DNA from: Isotricha intestinalis | Lineage: Eukaryota; Ciliophora; Litostomatea; Vestibuliferida; Isotrichidae | Length of the DNA: 38,382 nt | Assembly (NCBI GenBank): GCA_023807065.1 | Contig: JAJJLU010003683.1 | Coordinates: 1 to 38,382 of the forward strand | Direction: 5' to 3' | In this document: one piece after another, positions 8,575-18,240 of the stretch | Numbering within the stretch: position 1 is the stretch's first letter | Layout of the letters: each line of letters starts with the position of its first letter | The notes under the pieces: model-generated | Databases searched by the model: none | Told to the model about the DNA's origin: nothing | The model's input: the letters and a program-made list of their open reading frames with translations, nothing else | Position numbers and translations under genes: made by a program

Positions 8575-11500
8575 ATGAATGATAATAAAGATGAAAACTC
8601 AGAAAATCAATTACCACAAAAAATTTCTCGTAATCCTAATAAAAAAAGGTCAATTAGAAGACTAAAAAAAATAATAATATCTGATTCAAAAGAGAATGAA
8701 TCAGAGCAAAAACCAATAATAACCAATTTATTAAAAAATTCTATTGTATCAAAAGAATCAATAGATAACTTAAATGACGATAATATAATATCAACAAATA
8801 AAAAACAATTAATAAGAACTAAATTAATTAATCTGAAGGAAAACGTTGAAAATAATCCAAAAATAAAATATTTAGAATTATTAACTAGTTTTAGAAAAGC
8901 AACAGCAATAACAGCAGAAAGTATTAATTTAACAGAAGAAGATGATGAAAAAAGAAATATAATTCACAGAGCATGTTTTCAATTAAAATATGATATAATA
9001 AACAGTATAAAAGATCGTTTGAATATAAAATTAGTAAATCAATTAGATATATATGGTAATTCTCCATTAATATTATCATGTAAAAATCAGACAAAAAATA
9101 CAAAAAATAGAGCAAAAATAATTCAAATATTATTAAATAATGGAGCTGATGTAAATATAATAGAACCAGTAAATGGATGGACTGCTTTACATTGGCTTTG
9201 TTATAATGGAGATTTAGATTCATTAAAATTATTAATGAAAAATGGAATAATAGATTTTCAACCAACTTTTAATGGTTGGTTTTCTATTGATTTAGCTGGT
9301 AATAGATTATCTTATTCAGTTGTTAAATTTTTAATTGAATGTAATATTAAATTTTTAGAAAAAATAGGAGATTATGAATTATTAGAATCTTCATTATATG
9401 ATTATGTTCCTGATTTTAATGTTAATGAATTTTTTTGGCGTTTAGGGAAAAATTTAAAGAAAAATCAAACTTATCAATCACAAGGAACTTTAAATGTAAA
9501 TCAAAATTTATCTTCAAATGATGAAAAGAATGAAGATGAGAATAATGATAATTTTGAAATAAATATAAATTTAACGAAACTTCCACCTTTTGTTCAAACT
9601 GTTTATTTAAGATTATATACTGAGCATTGTTTATTTTGGGCAAGTTTTTTTGATTTACCAGGTAAAATAATAAATAAATATTTAATTTCTTTTCATGCTA
9701 ATCCAACATTTTTAATTTTTAGTCAAAAAAATCAAAGTGCAATTCATGCTGCTTGTTGTGCAGGAAGTATTACTTCTTTTCAATTAATTATGAATAAATA
9801 TTTAGATTTAGTTAAAAATTATGATCATAAAAAAGAAGGCAAAGTTATTATGATGACAGGTAATGATAATCATCGTGTTATAAATATTGCTTATCCTAAT
9901 GAATTTCATAAATTTCAATCTTCGTTATCTAAAAATGAACATTTTAGTAAAATGAGTGAAAATTTTCAAGATTTTGTATATTCTCAATTAAAATATATTA
10001 TTTATCCTAAAACTATTAGAAAAATTAAAAATTTAGAAGATTTAAAAGATAATGACGGAAATATTCCAATTAATTTAGCTGCTAAATATTCTAAATATAG
10101 ATTTTTAAAAAAAATAATTTCTGATTCAAAAAAATATGTCCAAGATATTGATAAGACTTTCTCTTTAACTAATAAAGAAGGATTAAGTGGTTATTATTAT
10201 TTAAAAAATGATGAAATTCAAGCAGATTTTTTAATCAAATCAGGAAAGAAAATTTATCCTTTACCAAATGTTGTTTTGGAATTAAATAAAAATGATAAAA
10301 CAAAATCGAGTATAAATTTAATAATGAAAATTGGATTAAGTGAAAATTTAAAAGTTAGTTTAATGGAACATTTTAAAGAAGATAAAGTTTATTTATGTGT
10401 TAATATAGGAGAAAAAGAATTTTGTATTGCTGCAGAACAAGAAAAATTAGAAATGAAATTATTAGATAAATATTTAAAATTACCTTTTTTAAATCAACCA
10501 CAATATATTGAAGTAGTTGAGCCTTTTCTTTCTAGACATTATCAATATATAATATCCAAAATATTATATAATTTAATAGATACAGATATGTTAAAAAATC
10601 AGAAAATTATAAGAAAAATGTTTTTTACTCATAAACCAAATGTTACTCAAAAAATATATAATACAATTATAAATCATCATTTCTGGTGGCCTAATCCAAT
10701 GTGTTTTTTAGGAACATATATTTATGAAGGAAAAGAAATAATATATGCATCAAATAATTTGTTATGGAGATATTTTGGTGAATCAATTGCAATGTATTAT
10801 ACATTTTATGCTTATTTCACTATTATGTATTCAACAATAGGATTAATTGGTTTTATATATATAGGAATTTATACAACTGATCTTTTCTTAAGTGATAGTT
10901 TATATCCAACTTATTTTTTATTATATACAGTTTGGCATTTTGTTTTTATGTATAAATGGAGAAGAAAATGTTCAGAAATTGAATTAAAATGGGGAATGAA
11001 AATTTCAAGATATAAACAAGAAGTAAGACCAGAATTTAACGGAGATGAATTTTATAGAGATTTAGATTCAAAATTAGAAAAACATGTTGAAAAATATTCT
11101 TCAGTTAAGGCATTTGTGTTATTATTACCAGTAATTTTAGGACTTTTAATTGCTGATATTATTATTTTTTACTATACTACAAAATGGGAAGATAATATTG
11201 AATTCCATAAAAATTTCTTATACAGATATATTCCTTCAATTATTCGTTCAATTGGTTTAACTGCAATTTCTTATGTTTATGATTATTATGCTTGGTGGTC
11301 TAATTATAGAGAAAATTATAAACAAAAAATTGTATTTGAAAATGTTCTTATTATAAAAATTATTGCTTTTAGATTAGTTTCTGATTTAACTGCTGTTCTT
11401 TATAATGCCTTTGTTACAAAAGAAATTGATAGAGTTAAAACTTTATTATATACTAATATTTTTATTAAATATTTGACTGAAATTGGTTTAAAATTTTTTT

Positions 11501-13941
11501 ATCCAATTGGTGTTTATTGGATTAGAAGAAAGTATTATTTTAATAAAATTTCAACGTCAAATAAAATATTTTATGAAAAAGAAATTAAAGATTTTGCACC
11601 TTTATTAGAGAAAATAATACAATTTAATAATGATGAAGGAGAATTATTACAATTAAAAAACAAAAATCAAAATCAAAAAAAAAAAGAAGAAATAGAAACA
11701 GAAGGAAATAAAATAAAATCACAAAAAGAAGAAAATGGATTAAACACACCAAAAAAAGATGATATTAACCAAAATGATATCAATGATGATTCGAATAGAA
11801 ATAATTTTAATTCAAATAATAATCATAATTTCATAATAGAAAGAGATTTAAATCCTGGTGATACAGTATTTTTAAAGCATAAAAAATTAATAGAAAAAAT
11901 CCCATATAGAAGGGTATCATTTATAACAGGAAAAATAAAAGTAAAGAAAAATAAAGAACTTCAATTATTTAATATAAATCCAGATTATATAGAAATAGAA
12001 AATTTACTTTTAGAAAGAGCAGATTTAATATATGATTACGCAGATATAGTATCAATTCATGCAACTTGTGCTCTTTTTGCTCTTTTAATTCCATTTGCTC
12101 CTATTATAGTTTTTGTCTTTTCAATTTTATCTCAAAATGCAAGATTGTATGTTGATATTTATTATAGGAAAAGACCTGCTTCTCAAGAATGTCAAGGTAT
12201 TGGTCTTTGGTTATATATTATTCAATTTATTGAAATTTTAAGTGTTATTTTTAATGGCTTTATGATTTATTTTTATAATTGTAATATGTTTAATCCAGAA
12301 ACTTATCATGTTGGAAATGAAATTGATATTGGTTCAGGAGAAAAAAGCTTAGTTATTGTTACTGTAAGTGAACATATTATAATTTTTTTAATTTTCATTT
12401 TAAATTTTGCTGTCCCTGATATTCCCACTTGGGTTAAAAAAGAAAAAGAAAATTTAATGAGTTATTATCAAGTTTCTGAATCACAAAAAGCTATTCTTTA
12501 TGAAGAAATTACAAAAAAAGAAGTTAAAAATGTTGAAAATGAATTTGAAAAAAAACTTTCTCAAATGAAAGAAGAATTAAACAAAAGAATTGAAAAAATA
12601 AATGATTATGAAAATAAAGTATTTAAAATAAAATCTGAGTTATTAAACAGTGAAGATATTTTAAATAAGAATGATAATACAATAAAAACCTTATTAAATA
12701 ATTTAAATAAATTAAATTCTAAAAGAAATGCAAAAGAATATCCAAGAATAAGACATTTATTAAAAAATGAAAAAAGAAACAGTGATATTATATTACCTGA
12801 AAATATAATAAATAAATATTATTTACCAGATGATATTTTTATGAATATCTTTCAATCATCAAATAATATAGAGTTAGCATTTGATGACATTTTACAAAAA
12901 GCATCAAATGATTTTATAATAAATAAAAAAGTACTTTTACCAAGTGAAATTAGAGAAGATAATAAAAATATTTTAAAAACTTATTTTTACTTTTTATTAA
13001 AAAATACTTTTGATTCAATTGAAAAATGTATTCTTTCAAAAAAAATGAATGTTATTTTAAATAATGTTAAATATCCTATGATTTTATGTGATTTATGTCT
13101 TAAAGAAAGAGCAGTTTTTATTTGTAATGATTGTAATGAATTATATTGTGAAAAATGTAAAAAAATGCATTTATCAAATGAAATGTGGAAACATCATGAA
13201 ATTCAAAAATTTGATATTCCTGAAATAAAAAATCGAAATATTATTATTAAAAATAGTAATATTGAAGAAGAAAATGAAAATAGTGAAGAAGATGATGAAT
13301 ATGATTATGTTAAAATGGAAGAATATGTATTTCCAACTCAAATGACCCAGAATTTAGGTTATGACAATTTAGAAGAATTCTTTAACCAATTATATAATGA
13401 ATATATTACTCAGAATGGAATATTAGAAAATAATGTTATTAGTGCTAAAATTTATATCCAATTTAAAATGGAATTTGTTACAAAATTACAAGTAGTTCCT
13501 GAAAAAACCCTTGAAGAAGCATTTGATAATATTATCACACATACTCCTTTTAATTTACTAGAAATATTTATTATTAATAGAGTTTGCTATAAGATTTTTA
13601 AATTTTATGGTTCAAAAGGAAAAATTTCTCAACTTTTTTTCACTTTAAGAGCTCTTCAAATATCTAACTTTGATGATAGATTAAAAATATTATTAAATAT
13701 TTTAGATATATATGATAATAATTTAATTATCAAATCAGAATTAGAAAAATTATTAGTATTTTTTTCATATCAATCTTATCGTGATTACTTATCAATAAAT
13801 AATATATTATCATCAATCTATGCAAGTGATATTGATTATGTTCCATTAGATAAACTTTACACATTTATTTTAACAAACATTACTCTAAAAAAATTATTTG
13901 AATATTTACTTCAATATGAAGATGAAAATGAAGAAGAATAA
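8575..13941 (+). CDS. Giant ankyrin-anoctamin (TMEM16)-B-box-EF-hand-like membrane protein
   Basis: Intact 1788-codon ORF, ATG at 8575, TAA stop. Modules in order: a basic, disordered N-terminus (1-110); ankyrin repeats (about 127-245, e.g. NGWTALHWLCYNGD, with further repeats near 385-415 and 492-520); an anoctamin core (about 690-1305) whose first hydrophobic segments lie near 733-770 and 844-870 and whose most family-like part is 1154-1235 (FALLIPFAPII, then RKRPASQECQGIGLWLYI), followed by a final TM near 1266-1285 and VPDIPTWVKKEKE; a coiled coil (1305-1365); a B-box-type zinc finger (about 1505-1545: CDLC, CNDC, CEKC, then His pairs); and a C-terminal helical region with a degenerate EF-hand-like loop (DIYDNNLIIKSEL, about 1709-1721). 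Anoctamins are Ca2+-gated lipid scramblases or chloride channels. Scrambling or ion flux is the family expectation. The fusion is unusual and the anoctamin core is divergent. Confidence 0.85.
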   Translation: MNDNKDENSENQLPQKISRNPNKKRSIRRLKKIIISDSKENESEQKPIITNLLKNSIVSKESIDNLNDDNIISTNKKQLIRTKLINLKENVENNPKIKYLELLTSFRKATAITAESINLTEEDDEKRNIIHRACFQLKYDIINSIKDRLNIKLVNQLDIYGNSPLILSCKNQTKNTKNRAKIIQILLNNGADVNIIEPVNGWTALHWLCYNGDLDSLKLLMKNGIIDFQPTFNGWFSIDLAGNRLSYSVVKFLIECNIKFLEKIGDYELLESSLYDYVPDFNVNEFFWRLGKNLKKNQTYQSQGTLNVNQNLSSNDEKNEDENNDNFEININLTKLPPFVQTVYLRLYTEHCLFWASFFDLPGKIINKYLISFHANPTFLIFSQKNQSAIHAACCAGSITSFQLIMNKYLDLVKNYDHKKEGKVIMMTGNDNHRVINIAYPNEFHKFQSSLSKNEHFSKMSENFQDFVYSQLKYIIYPKTIRKIKNLEDLKDNDGNIPINLAAKYSKYRFLKKIISDSKKYVQDIDKTFSLTNKEGLSGYYYLKNDEIQADFLIKSGKKIYPLPNVVLELNKNDKTKSSINLIMKIGLSENLKVSLMEHFKEDKVYLCVNIGEKEFCIAAEQEKLEMKLLDKYLKLPFLNQPQYIEVVEPFLSRHYQYIISKILYNLIDTDMLKNQKIIRKMFFTHKPNVTQKIYNTIINHHFWWPNPMCFLGTYIYEGKEIIYASNNLLWRYFGESIAMYYTFYAYFTIMYSTIGLIGFIYIGIYTTDLFLSDSLYPTYFLLYTVWHFVFMYKWRRKCSEIELKWGMKISRYKQEVRPEFNGDEFYRDLDSKLEKHVEKYSSVKAFVLLLPVILGLLIADIIIFYYTTKWEDNIEFHKNFLYRYIPSIIRSIGLTAISYVYDYYAWWSNYRENYKQKIVFENVLIIKIIAFRLVSDLTAVLYNAFVTKEIDRVKTLLYTNIFIKYLTEIGLKFFYPIGVYWIRRKYYFNKISTSNKIFYEKEIKDFAPLLEKIIQFNNDEGELLQLKNKNQNQKKKEEIETEGNKIKSQKEENGLNTPKKDDINQNDINDDSNRNNFNSNNNHNFIIERDLNPGDTVFLKHKKLIEKIPYRRVSFITGKIKVKKNKELQLFNINPDYIEIENLLLERADLIYDYADIVSIHATCALFALLIPFAPIIVFVFSILSQNARLYVDIYYRKRPASQECQGIGLWLYIIQFIEILSVIFNGFMIYFYNCNMFNPETYHVGNEIDIGSGEKSLVIVTVSEHIIIFLIFILNFAVPDIPTWVKKEKENLMSYYQVSESQKAILYEEITKKEVKNVENEFEKKLSQMKEELNKRIEKINDYENKVFKIKSELLNSEDILNKNDNTIKTLLNNLNKLNSKRNAKEYPRIRHLLKNEKRNSDIILPENIINKYYLPDDIFMNIFQSSNNIELAFDDILQKASNDFIINKKVLLPSEIREDNKNILKTYFYFLLKNTFDSIEKCILSKKMNVILNNVKYPMILCDLCLKERAVFICNDCNELYCEKCKKMHLSNEMWKHHEIQKFDIPEIKNRNIIIKNSNIEEENENSEEDDEYDYVKMEEYVFPTQMTQNLGYDNLEEFFNQLYNEYITQNGILENNVISAKIYIQFKMEFVTKLQVVPEKTLEEAFDNIITHTPFNLLEIFIINRVCYKIFKFYGSKGKISQLFFTLRALQISNFDDRLKILLNILDIYDNNLIIKSELEKLLVFFSYQSYRDYLSINNILSSIYASDIDYVPLDKLYTFILTNITLKKLFEYLLQYEDENEEE

Positions 13942-14119
13942 AAAAATTTATAATATTTTTTTTCCAAACATAAAATTTTATATAAAAAAATAAACTTAAA
14001 TATAAACACATCCTATAATTACAATTTAAAAATCTATTTAATTTAAAAAAAAATTTAAATAAAAAAAATAAAACAAAAAATAATCCAAAAATGATTTTAA
14101 TAATAATATATAAAAAAAA

Positions 14120-14602
14120 ATGTTAGAAGCATTACTTCTCCAAACAGCACAAAATCAAAATTCTTATTTCTTTGGATACATGGGAATAGCAGCAGCATTA
14201 GTATTCGCAAACTTAGGAGCAGCGTATGGAACAGCAAAAAGTGGAGTAGGAATATGTTCAATGGGAGTATTAAAGCCTGATTTAATAATAAAAAGTGTAA
14301 TTCCAGTAATTATGGCAGGTATATTGGGAATATATGGTTTAATAGTTGCAGTAATTTTACAAGGAAAAATTTCAAGTAATCAAAACTATTCTTTTAAAGA
14401 AGGATTTGCACATTTATCTTCTGGTTTATGTTGTGGTCTAAGTTCACTTGGTGCAGGTATTGCTATTGGAATTGGAGGAGATGCTGGAGTTAGAGCTCTT
14501 GGACAACAGGATAGAATTTTTGTGGGTATGATGCTTATTTTAATCTTTGCTGAAGCTCTTGGTCTTTATGGACTTATTGTTGCTCTTATTATGGCTGCGT
14601 AG
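14120..14602 (+). CDS. V-type H+-ATPase 16-kDa proteolipid subunit c
   Basis: Intact 160-codon gene, the only one in the window ending in TAG. Its length matches the family (about 155-165). Four transmembrane helices are arranged as a tandem pair: the first repeat has [17 protein letters not shown] and the second [14 protein letters not shown] followed by the fourth helix. The proton-carrying glutamate is present as E145 in [15 protein letters not shown]. The protein forms the rotor ring of the Vo sector and moves H+ across vacuolar or other endomembranes. Codon use is richer in G/C than the neighbours, as expected for a highly expressed conserved gene. The upstream spacer from the anoctamin gene is only 178 bp, on the same strand, so the promoter must be compact. 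Assignment is secure; the isoform (c versus c') is not determined. Confidence 0.97.
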   Translation: MLEALLLQTAQNQNSYFFGYMGIAAALVFANLGAAYGTAKSGVGICSMGVLKPDLIIKSVIPVIMAGILGIYGLIVAVILQGKISSNQNYSFKEGFAHLSSGLCCGLSSLGAGIAIGIGGDAGVRALGQQDRIFVGMMLILIFAEALGLYGLIVALIMAA

Positions 14603-14663
14603 TTGTTATTTATTTATTTTTAGTTTTTTTTAATTTTTTTTAAAGTTCTTTTTTTTTAAAATA

Positions 14664-14675
14664 TTTTGTCCTTTT
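14664..14675 (+). promoter_or_regulatory. Candidate 3'-UTR motif TTTTGTCCTTTT
   Basis: The 12-mer TTTTGTCCTTTT occurs 62 nt after the V-ATPase subunit c stop and again after the PP2C stop. It stands out because GTCC is rare in these A/T tracts. It could be a polyadenylation or RNA-stability element; this is an inference from two occurrences. Confidence 0.2.
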
Positions 14676-14720
14676 GAGGTTATTATTTTAAAATAAAATT
14701 ATTATTTAAATAAAAAATAT

Positions 14721-15305
14721 ATGAGCGATAATATAAATGGAAATAATTGCAATATTATTTTAGATAGTTTAATAATTAAAAATTTAGAAGAGATTGAATA
14801 TATTGAAAAAGAATTAAAAAAAATTGATCCATTATTATATAAAGATAAAAACTTAAGATTAAAATTATTTTATAGAATGACCAAGGACGGTAAAGAACCA
14901 CAAAATTTTTATAATAAATGTACTGGTATTATAGACAATTTAATTCTCATAAAAACTAATAAAGGTTTGAGATTTGGAGGTATATCTTCTTCTCCATGGC
15001 ATAGCGGAGTTTACACTCGTCAATATAAAAGTTTTTGTTTTTCAATAGATTTAAAAAAAATATATAATGCAATAGAAAATAATATTACACATATGACTAG
15101 AGGATTGCCTTATTTTTATGGCAACTGTGGGGGCCATCCTGATCAAATGATTCAAATAATATATGAAAATCAAATTCTCTATGGCAAATGTGGAATAAAA
15201 GATAATGGGTCTTTTAGAGGACAAGAAAAAGATTATGAAATAAATGGAGGATATTGTGGTTTTAATATTTTAGAATGGGAAGCTTTTGAAATGATTTGGG
15301 TTTAA
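14721..15305 (+). CDS. Stand-alone TLDc-domain protein
   Basis: Intact 194-codon gene, TAA stop. After a short Asn/Asp-rich start (1-37), nearly the whole protein is one TLDc domain. The typical opening is LFYRMTKDG followed by FYNKCTG. Then come LILIKTNKGLRFGGISSSPW (a TLTLIKT..G..FGGY-type hairpin) and SFCFSI (the AFLFSL-type strand). The second half gives the Gly/His stretch GNCGGHPDQMIQI and a C-terminal GYCGFNILEWEAFEMIWV, equivalent to the FxVxExEVFxV end. TLDc proteins in animals bind and disassemble V-ATPase or protect against oxidative stress; protists carry many of unknown role. The gene directly follows the V-ATPase c gene, a suggestive but probably chance pairing. No catalytic residues are expected. 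The domain call is firm; cellular role unknown. Confidence 0.85.
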   Translation: MSDNINGNNCNIILDSLIIKNLEEIEYIEKELKKIDPLLYKDKNLRLKLFYRMTKDGKEPQNFYNKCTGIIDNLILIKTNKGLRFGGISSSPWHSGVYTRQYKSFCFSIDLKKIYNAIENNITHMTRGLPYFYGNCGGHPDQMIQIIYENQILYGKCGIKDNGSFRGQEKDYEINGGYCGFNILEWEAFEMIWV

Positions 15306-16237
15306 AAATTAATTATCAATTTTTAATATTTATATAAAATAAATATTAAAAATTATTTAATATTTAAAATTTTATTTTTTTTTGAAATTATTATTATTAT
15401 TATAATTATATAACATAATAAATGATAATAAAAATTAATCAAATGAAAGTGTTATTAATAAAAATAAAGAATGTAAAAAAATTGTTATATTAAATAAAAG
15501 TATAATTTTTAAGAAAAAATTTGATGTAAATAATAAAAAGAATAATGATGATATAAAATAAAAAAAAAGATTTTCAATTTGATTTAATAAATTCTGCTTT
15601 AAGTAGAATTGCTCATATAAAAATATTGCAAAAAATATTCAATCAAAAATAAGTTTAGTTTACTAAAATGGTTCAAATTAAAATTGTTATGAATATGTTT
15701 AATAATTTGAAAATTATAAGTAATATTAAATTAAAAAATACTGAAAGTGAATAGTTAATAAATAAAGGAAATAAAAATTATTATATTATAAAACTTATAT
15801 TATTATAAAAATAATTGTAATTTATTCATAAAAAAAAATGTAAAATTTTTTATAATAAAATAAATAATAATTTTAATCATATTTATGAATTTACTCATTA
15901 CATATTATTTTCATGATTTTTTAATTATTATTTTAAATTTTTAAAATAAAATTACTATTTAAATTAATATTAAATTTTAAGATATAAAAATGAATCCAGC
16001 CATATAATGTCTTCTAAACCATAAATCAATCAGAAAATTCAAGGACACCCCAATCGAACCTGAAAAATTAGATCTCATTGTTTTGTTTTTTTGTTTAGCT
16101 TTTTTTTGTTTTTTTTTAAATTTATGACATAATGTTTTTAAATTGAAAATTAATTTGTTTTAAAATATTTTTAATTTTTTTTAATGTTAATTAAATAATT
16201 TTTTTAGGTTTTTTTTAAATTTTTTTTCAAGCACAAA
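15306..16237. other. Long spacer with possible faded coding sequence and a GC-richer island
   Basis: No gene is supported. At 15421-15760 the sequence has more base variety than true spacer and short Lys/Asn/Ile-rich protein-like runs (for example around 15500-15560 and 15570-15660), interrupted every few codons by TAA or TAG, so it may be a dead gene. From about 16000 to 16080 there is a GC-richer island (separate entry). The rest is T-tracts leading into the PP2C gene, presumably including its promoter and 5' UTR. Confidence 0.45.
16000..16082. other. GC-richer island in spacer, possible structured RNA or decayed RNA gene
   Basis: About 80 bp here are far richer in G/C than surrounding spacer, including GGACACCCCAATCGAACCTG. 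On the plus strand they are followed by long T-runs (from 16080), which could end a Pol III transcript. The minus strand contains GGTTCGATTGG, close to a Pol III B-box. No cloverleaf can be folded convincingly, and a resemblance to the 5S rRNA internal region is partial only. I report composition and motif, not an identified RNA. Confidence 0.25.
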
Positions 16238-17908
16238 ATGTCTTTTTCTTTATATGGGTTTAATTCTGGTTTTTATGGAAATTCATCTCATAATTCAAGA
16301 AACAATGGGTATTATAATAATTTTTTAAATAACGACCCAAAAAAAAAAGAAAATATCTCATCTCAATTTAATAATATTGGAAAAATAGCAATGACAAAAA
16401 CAAATTATCATTTTATAAAATCGCCTCAAAATCAAAACAATCAAACATTTAAAACAAATAATAATATATCTCAATCAATAATTCAACAAGAATCAAAGAA
16501 TAATATAACAGATGCAATAAATAGAAATTTTTTAAATATAAATTATAAATCACCAACAACAAGAACAAATGAAAATAAATCAACATATAATACTGGATTA
16601 TATTTATCATCAAATATTCAAAAAGTTCAAAATAATAATATATTAGATTTAAAAAAAGATGATGAAGATATGAATAAATTAACAAATCAATTAGATACAA
16701 TGAAAATAACCCAAAAACAAACTTATCAACAAAATAATCCTTCAATATATAATCCTCCATTAACATATAGAAGTTACATAAATAATAGTAATCAAACAAA
16801 GCAATTTTTTAATCCTTTCTCATCATCAAATTCTCCTTTTTCAAATTATTACTCAAATAATAATTCCACAAATTTCTTCAATAATCAAAATAATAATTCA
16901 TCAACTAATAATATTCAAAATCAAAATAATAATAATAACATAAATAATAATAATAATATTATAAATAATAATAACAATAACAGCAATAATACATTTTCTT
17001 CTTCATTAAAAAATAATAGTTATTGTTCTCAAATGGATATAGAATCTGAAAATTCTCTTCAATTACCATCATTATATACAATAGTAAAATATTCTTTTTA
17101 TTCTCGTGGAGGATGTAATAGAGAAGGTCAACCAAAGACAAATCAAGATTCATGTATATCAAGAGAAGAAGAAATAAATTCATCAAAAGAATATATATTT
17201 GGAGTATTTGATGGTCATGGTTTAGATGGTCATTTAATTAGTCAATCAATAAAAAATTTTTTTGAAAACATAAATTTCCAAAAATTAACTCCTAAAGAAA
17301 ATATATTATCAACATATAAATCCTTATCAACATATATTCAAACTCAGAATAATTTTGATGTATTATGTAGTGGATCAACATGTTTAATATTATATATAAC
17401 AAGTTCAAAAATAATAAGTGCAAATTTAGGAGATTCTCGTAGTATATTAATAACAACAGATGATAAAATAATAGAATTAAGTAAAGATCAAAAGCCAGAA
17501 AATCCAAATGAAAAAAAGAGAATAGAACAAAATGGAGGAAGAGTATCTCAAGCATATGGAATGGGACCATATAGAGTTTGGTTAAAAACAGAAAATTATC
17601 CTGGTTTAGCAATGAGTAGATCAATTGGAGATAAAATTGCTCATTCAGTTGGAGTAAGTGATATTCCTGAAATTTTAGAATTTAATTTTGAGGAATATAA
17701 ACCTAAAGCTTTTGTTGTTGCTTCTGATGGAATTTGGGAATTTTTATCTAATGAAAATGTAAGAGATTTTGTACTTAGTTTTTATCATAATTTCGATGCT
17801 GATAATTGTGCTAGAGAATTATGCCAGAAAGCTAGAGATATTTGGGATAATAGTGGATTTGCTGTTGATGATATTACTGCTGTGGTTGGGTTTTTTAAAG
17901 AAAAATAA
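16238..17908 (+). CDS. PP2C-family Ser/Thr protein phosphatase with Asn-rich N-terminus
   Basis: Intact 556-codon gene, TAA stop. Residues 1-270 are disordered and Asn/Ser/Gln-rich, with poly-Asn tracts near 205-262 coded by AAT repeats. Residues about 278-556 form a complete PP2C (PPM) domain. Metal-binding FGVFDGHG has D325 and G326; ANLGDSRS, LSKDQKP and NGGRV follow; PGLAMSRSIGD is intact; ASDGIWEF has D497; and VDDITAVV has D544-D545. All residues needed for the two-metal centre are present, so an active Mg2+/Mn2+-dependent phosphatase is expected, in cytosol or nucleus since no signal or TM segment is seen. Substrates cannot be read from sequence. The poly-Asn region resembles low-complexity tails in Dictyostelium and other AT-rich protists and probably reflects AAT slippage. 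Confidence 0.95.
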   Translation: MSFSLYGFNSGFYGNSSHNSRNNGYYNNFLNNDPKKKENISSQFNNIGKIAMTKTNYHFIKSPQNQNNQTFKTNNNISQSIIQQESKNNITDAINRNFLNINYKSPTTRTNENKSTYNTGLYLSSNIQKVQNNNILDLKKDDEDMNKLTNQLDTMKITQKQTYQQNNPSIYNPPLTYRSYINNSNQTKQFFNPFSSSNSPFSNYYSNNNSTNFFNNQNNNSSTNNIQNQNNNNNINNNNNIINNNNNNSNNTFSSSLKNNSYCSQMDIESENSLQLPSLYTIVKYSFYSRGGCNREGQPKTNQDSCISREEEINSSKEYIFGVFDGHGLDGHLISQSIKNFFENINFQKLTPKENILSTYKSLSTYIQTQNNFDVLCSGSTCLILYITSSKIISANLGDSRSILITTDDKIIELSKDQKPENPNEKKRIEQNGGRVSQAYGMGPYRVWLKTENYPGLAMSRSIGDKIAHSVGVSDIPEILEFNFEEYKPKAFVVASDGIWEFLSNENVRDFVLSFYHNFDADNCARELCQKARDIWDNSGFAVDDITAVVGFFKEK

Positions 17909-18240
17909 TTTTTGACTTTTTTTTTTTGAATAGGTTTTAAATAAAATTTTTTTATTTTATATATGTATGAATTACATTTTTTTTTTTAATTTTTTTAATT
18001 TTTTTTTTTTCTTTTTTTGTTAAATTTTTTTTTTATTTTTTTGTCCTTTTTTTTATAGGGTTTTATTATGTTTTTTTATTATTTTATTTTTTTTTGAAAT
18101 TCTCATTTTCTATGAATAATAATAATTTTTTATAAGCTATATTTTTAATATTAGGATATTATTTTGGAATGTGATTATTAATTTTTTTTTAATATATTTA
18201 TTACGTCAAAATGATATAATCTTGAATATAAATATATAAA
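17909..18240. other. T-rich spacer between PP2C and RING genes
   Basis: 332 bp, dominated by T-runs, with no coding signal. Contains the PP2C 3' region (TTTTGTCCTTTT at 18039-18050) and the promoter side of the RING gene. Confidence 0.6.
18039..18050 (+). promoter_or_regulatory. Candidate 3'-UTR motif TTTTGTCCTTTT (second copy)
   Basis: Same 12-mer as after the V-ATPase subunit c gene, here 131 nt after the PP2C stop. Suggestive only. Confidence 0.2.

Noticed and set aside
16000..16082. tRNA gene on the minus strand
   Set aside because: GGTTCGATT resembles a T-arm, but the stem does not pair and no anticodon or acceptor stem is found.
16008..16082. 5S rRNA gene on the plus strand
   Set aside because: GCCATA and CACCCCAATCGAACCTGA resemble 5S regions, but the spacing between them is wrong and the 3' half is missing.
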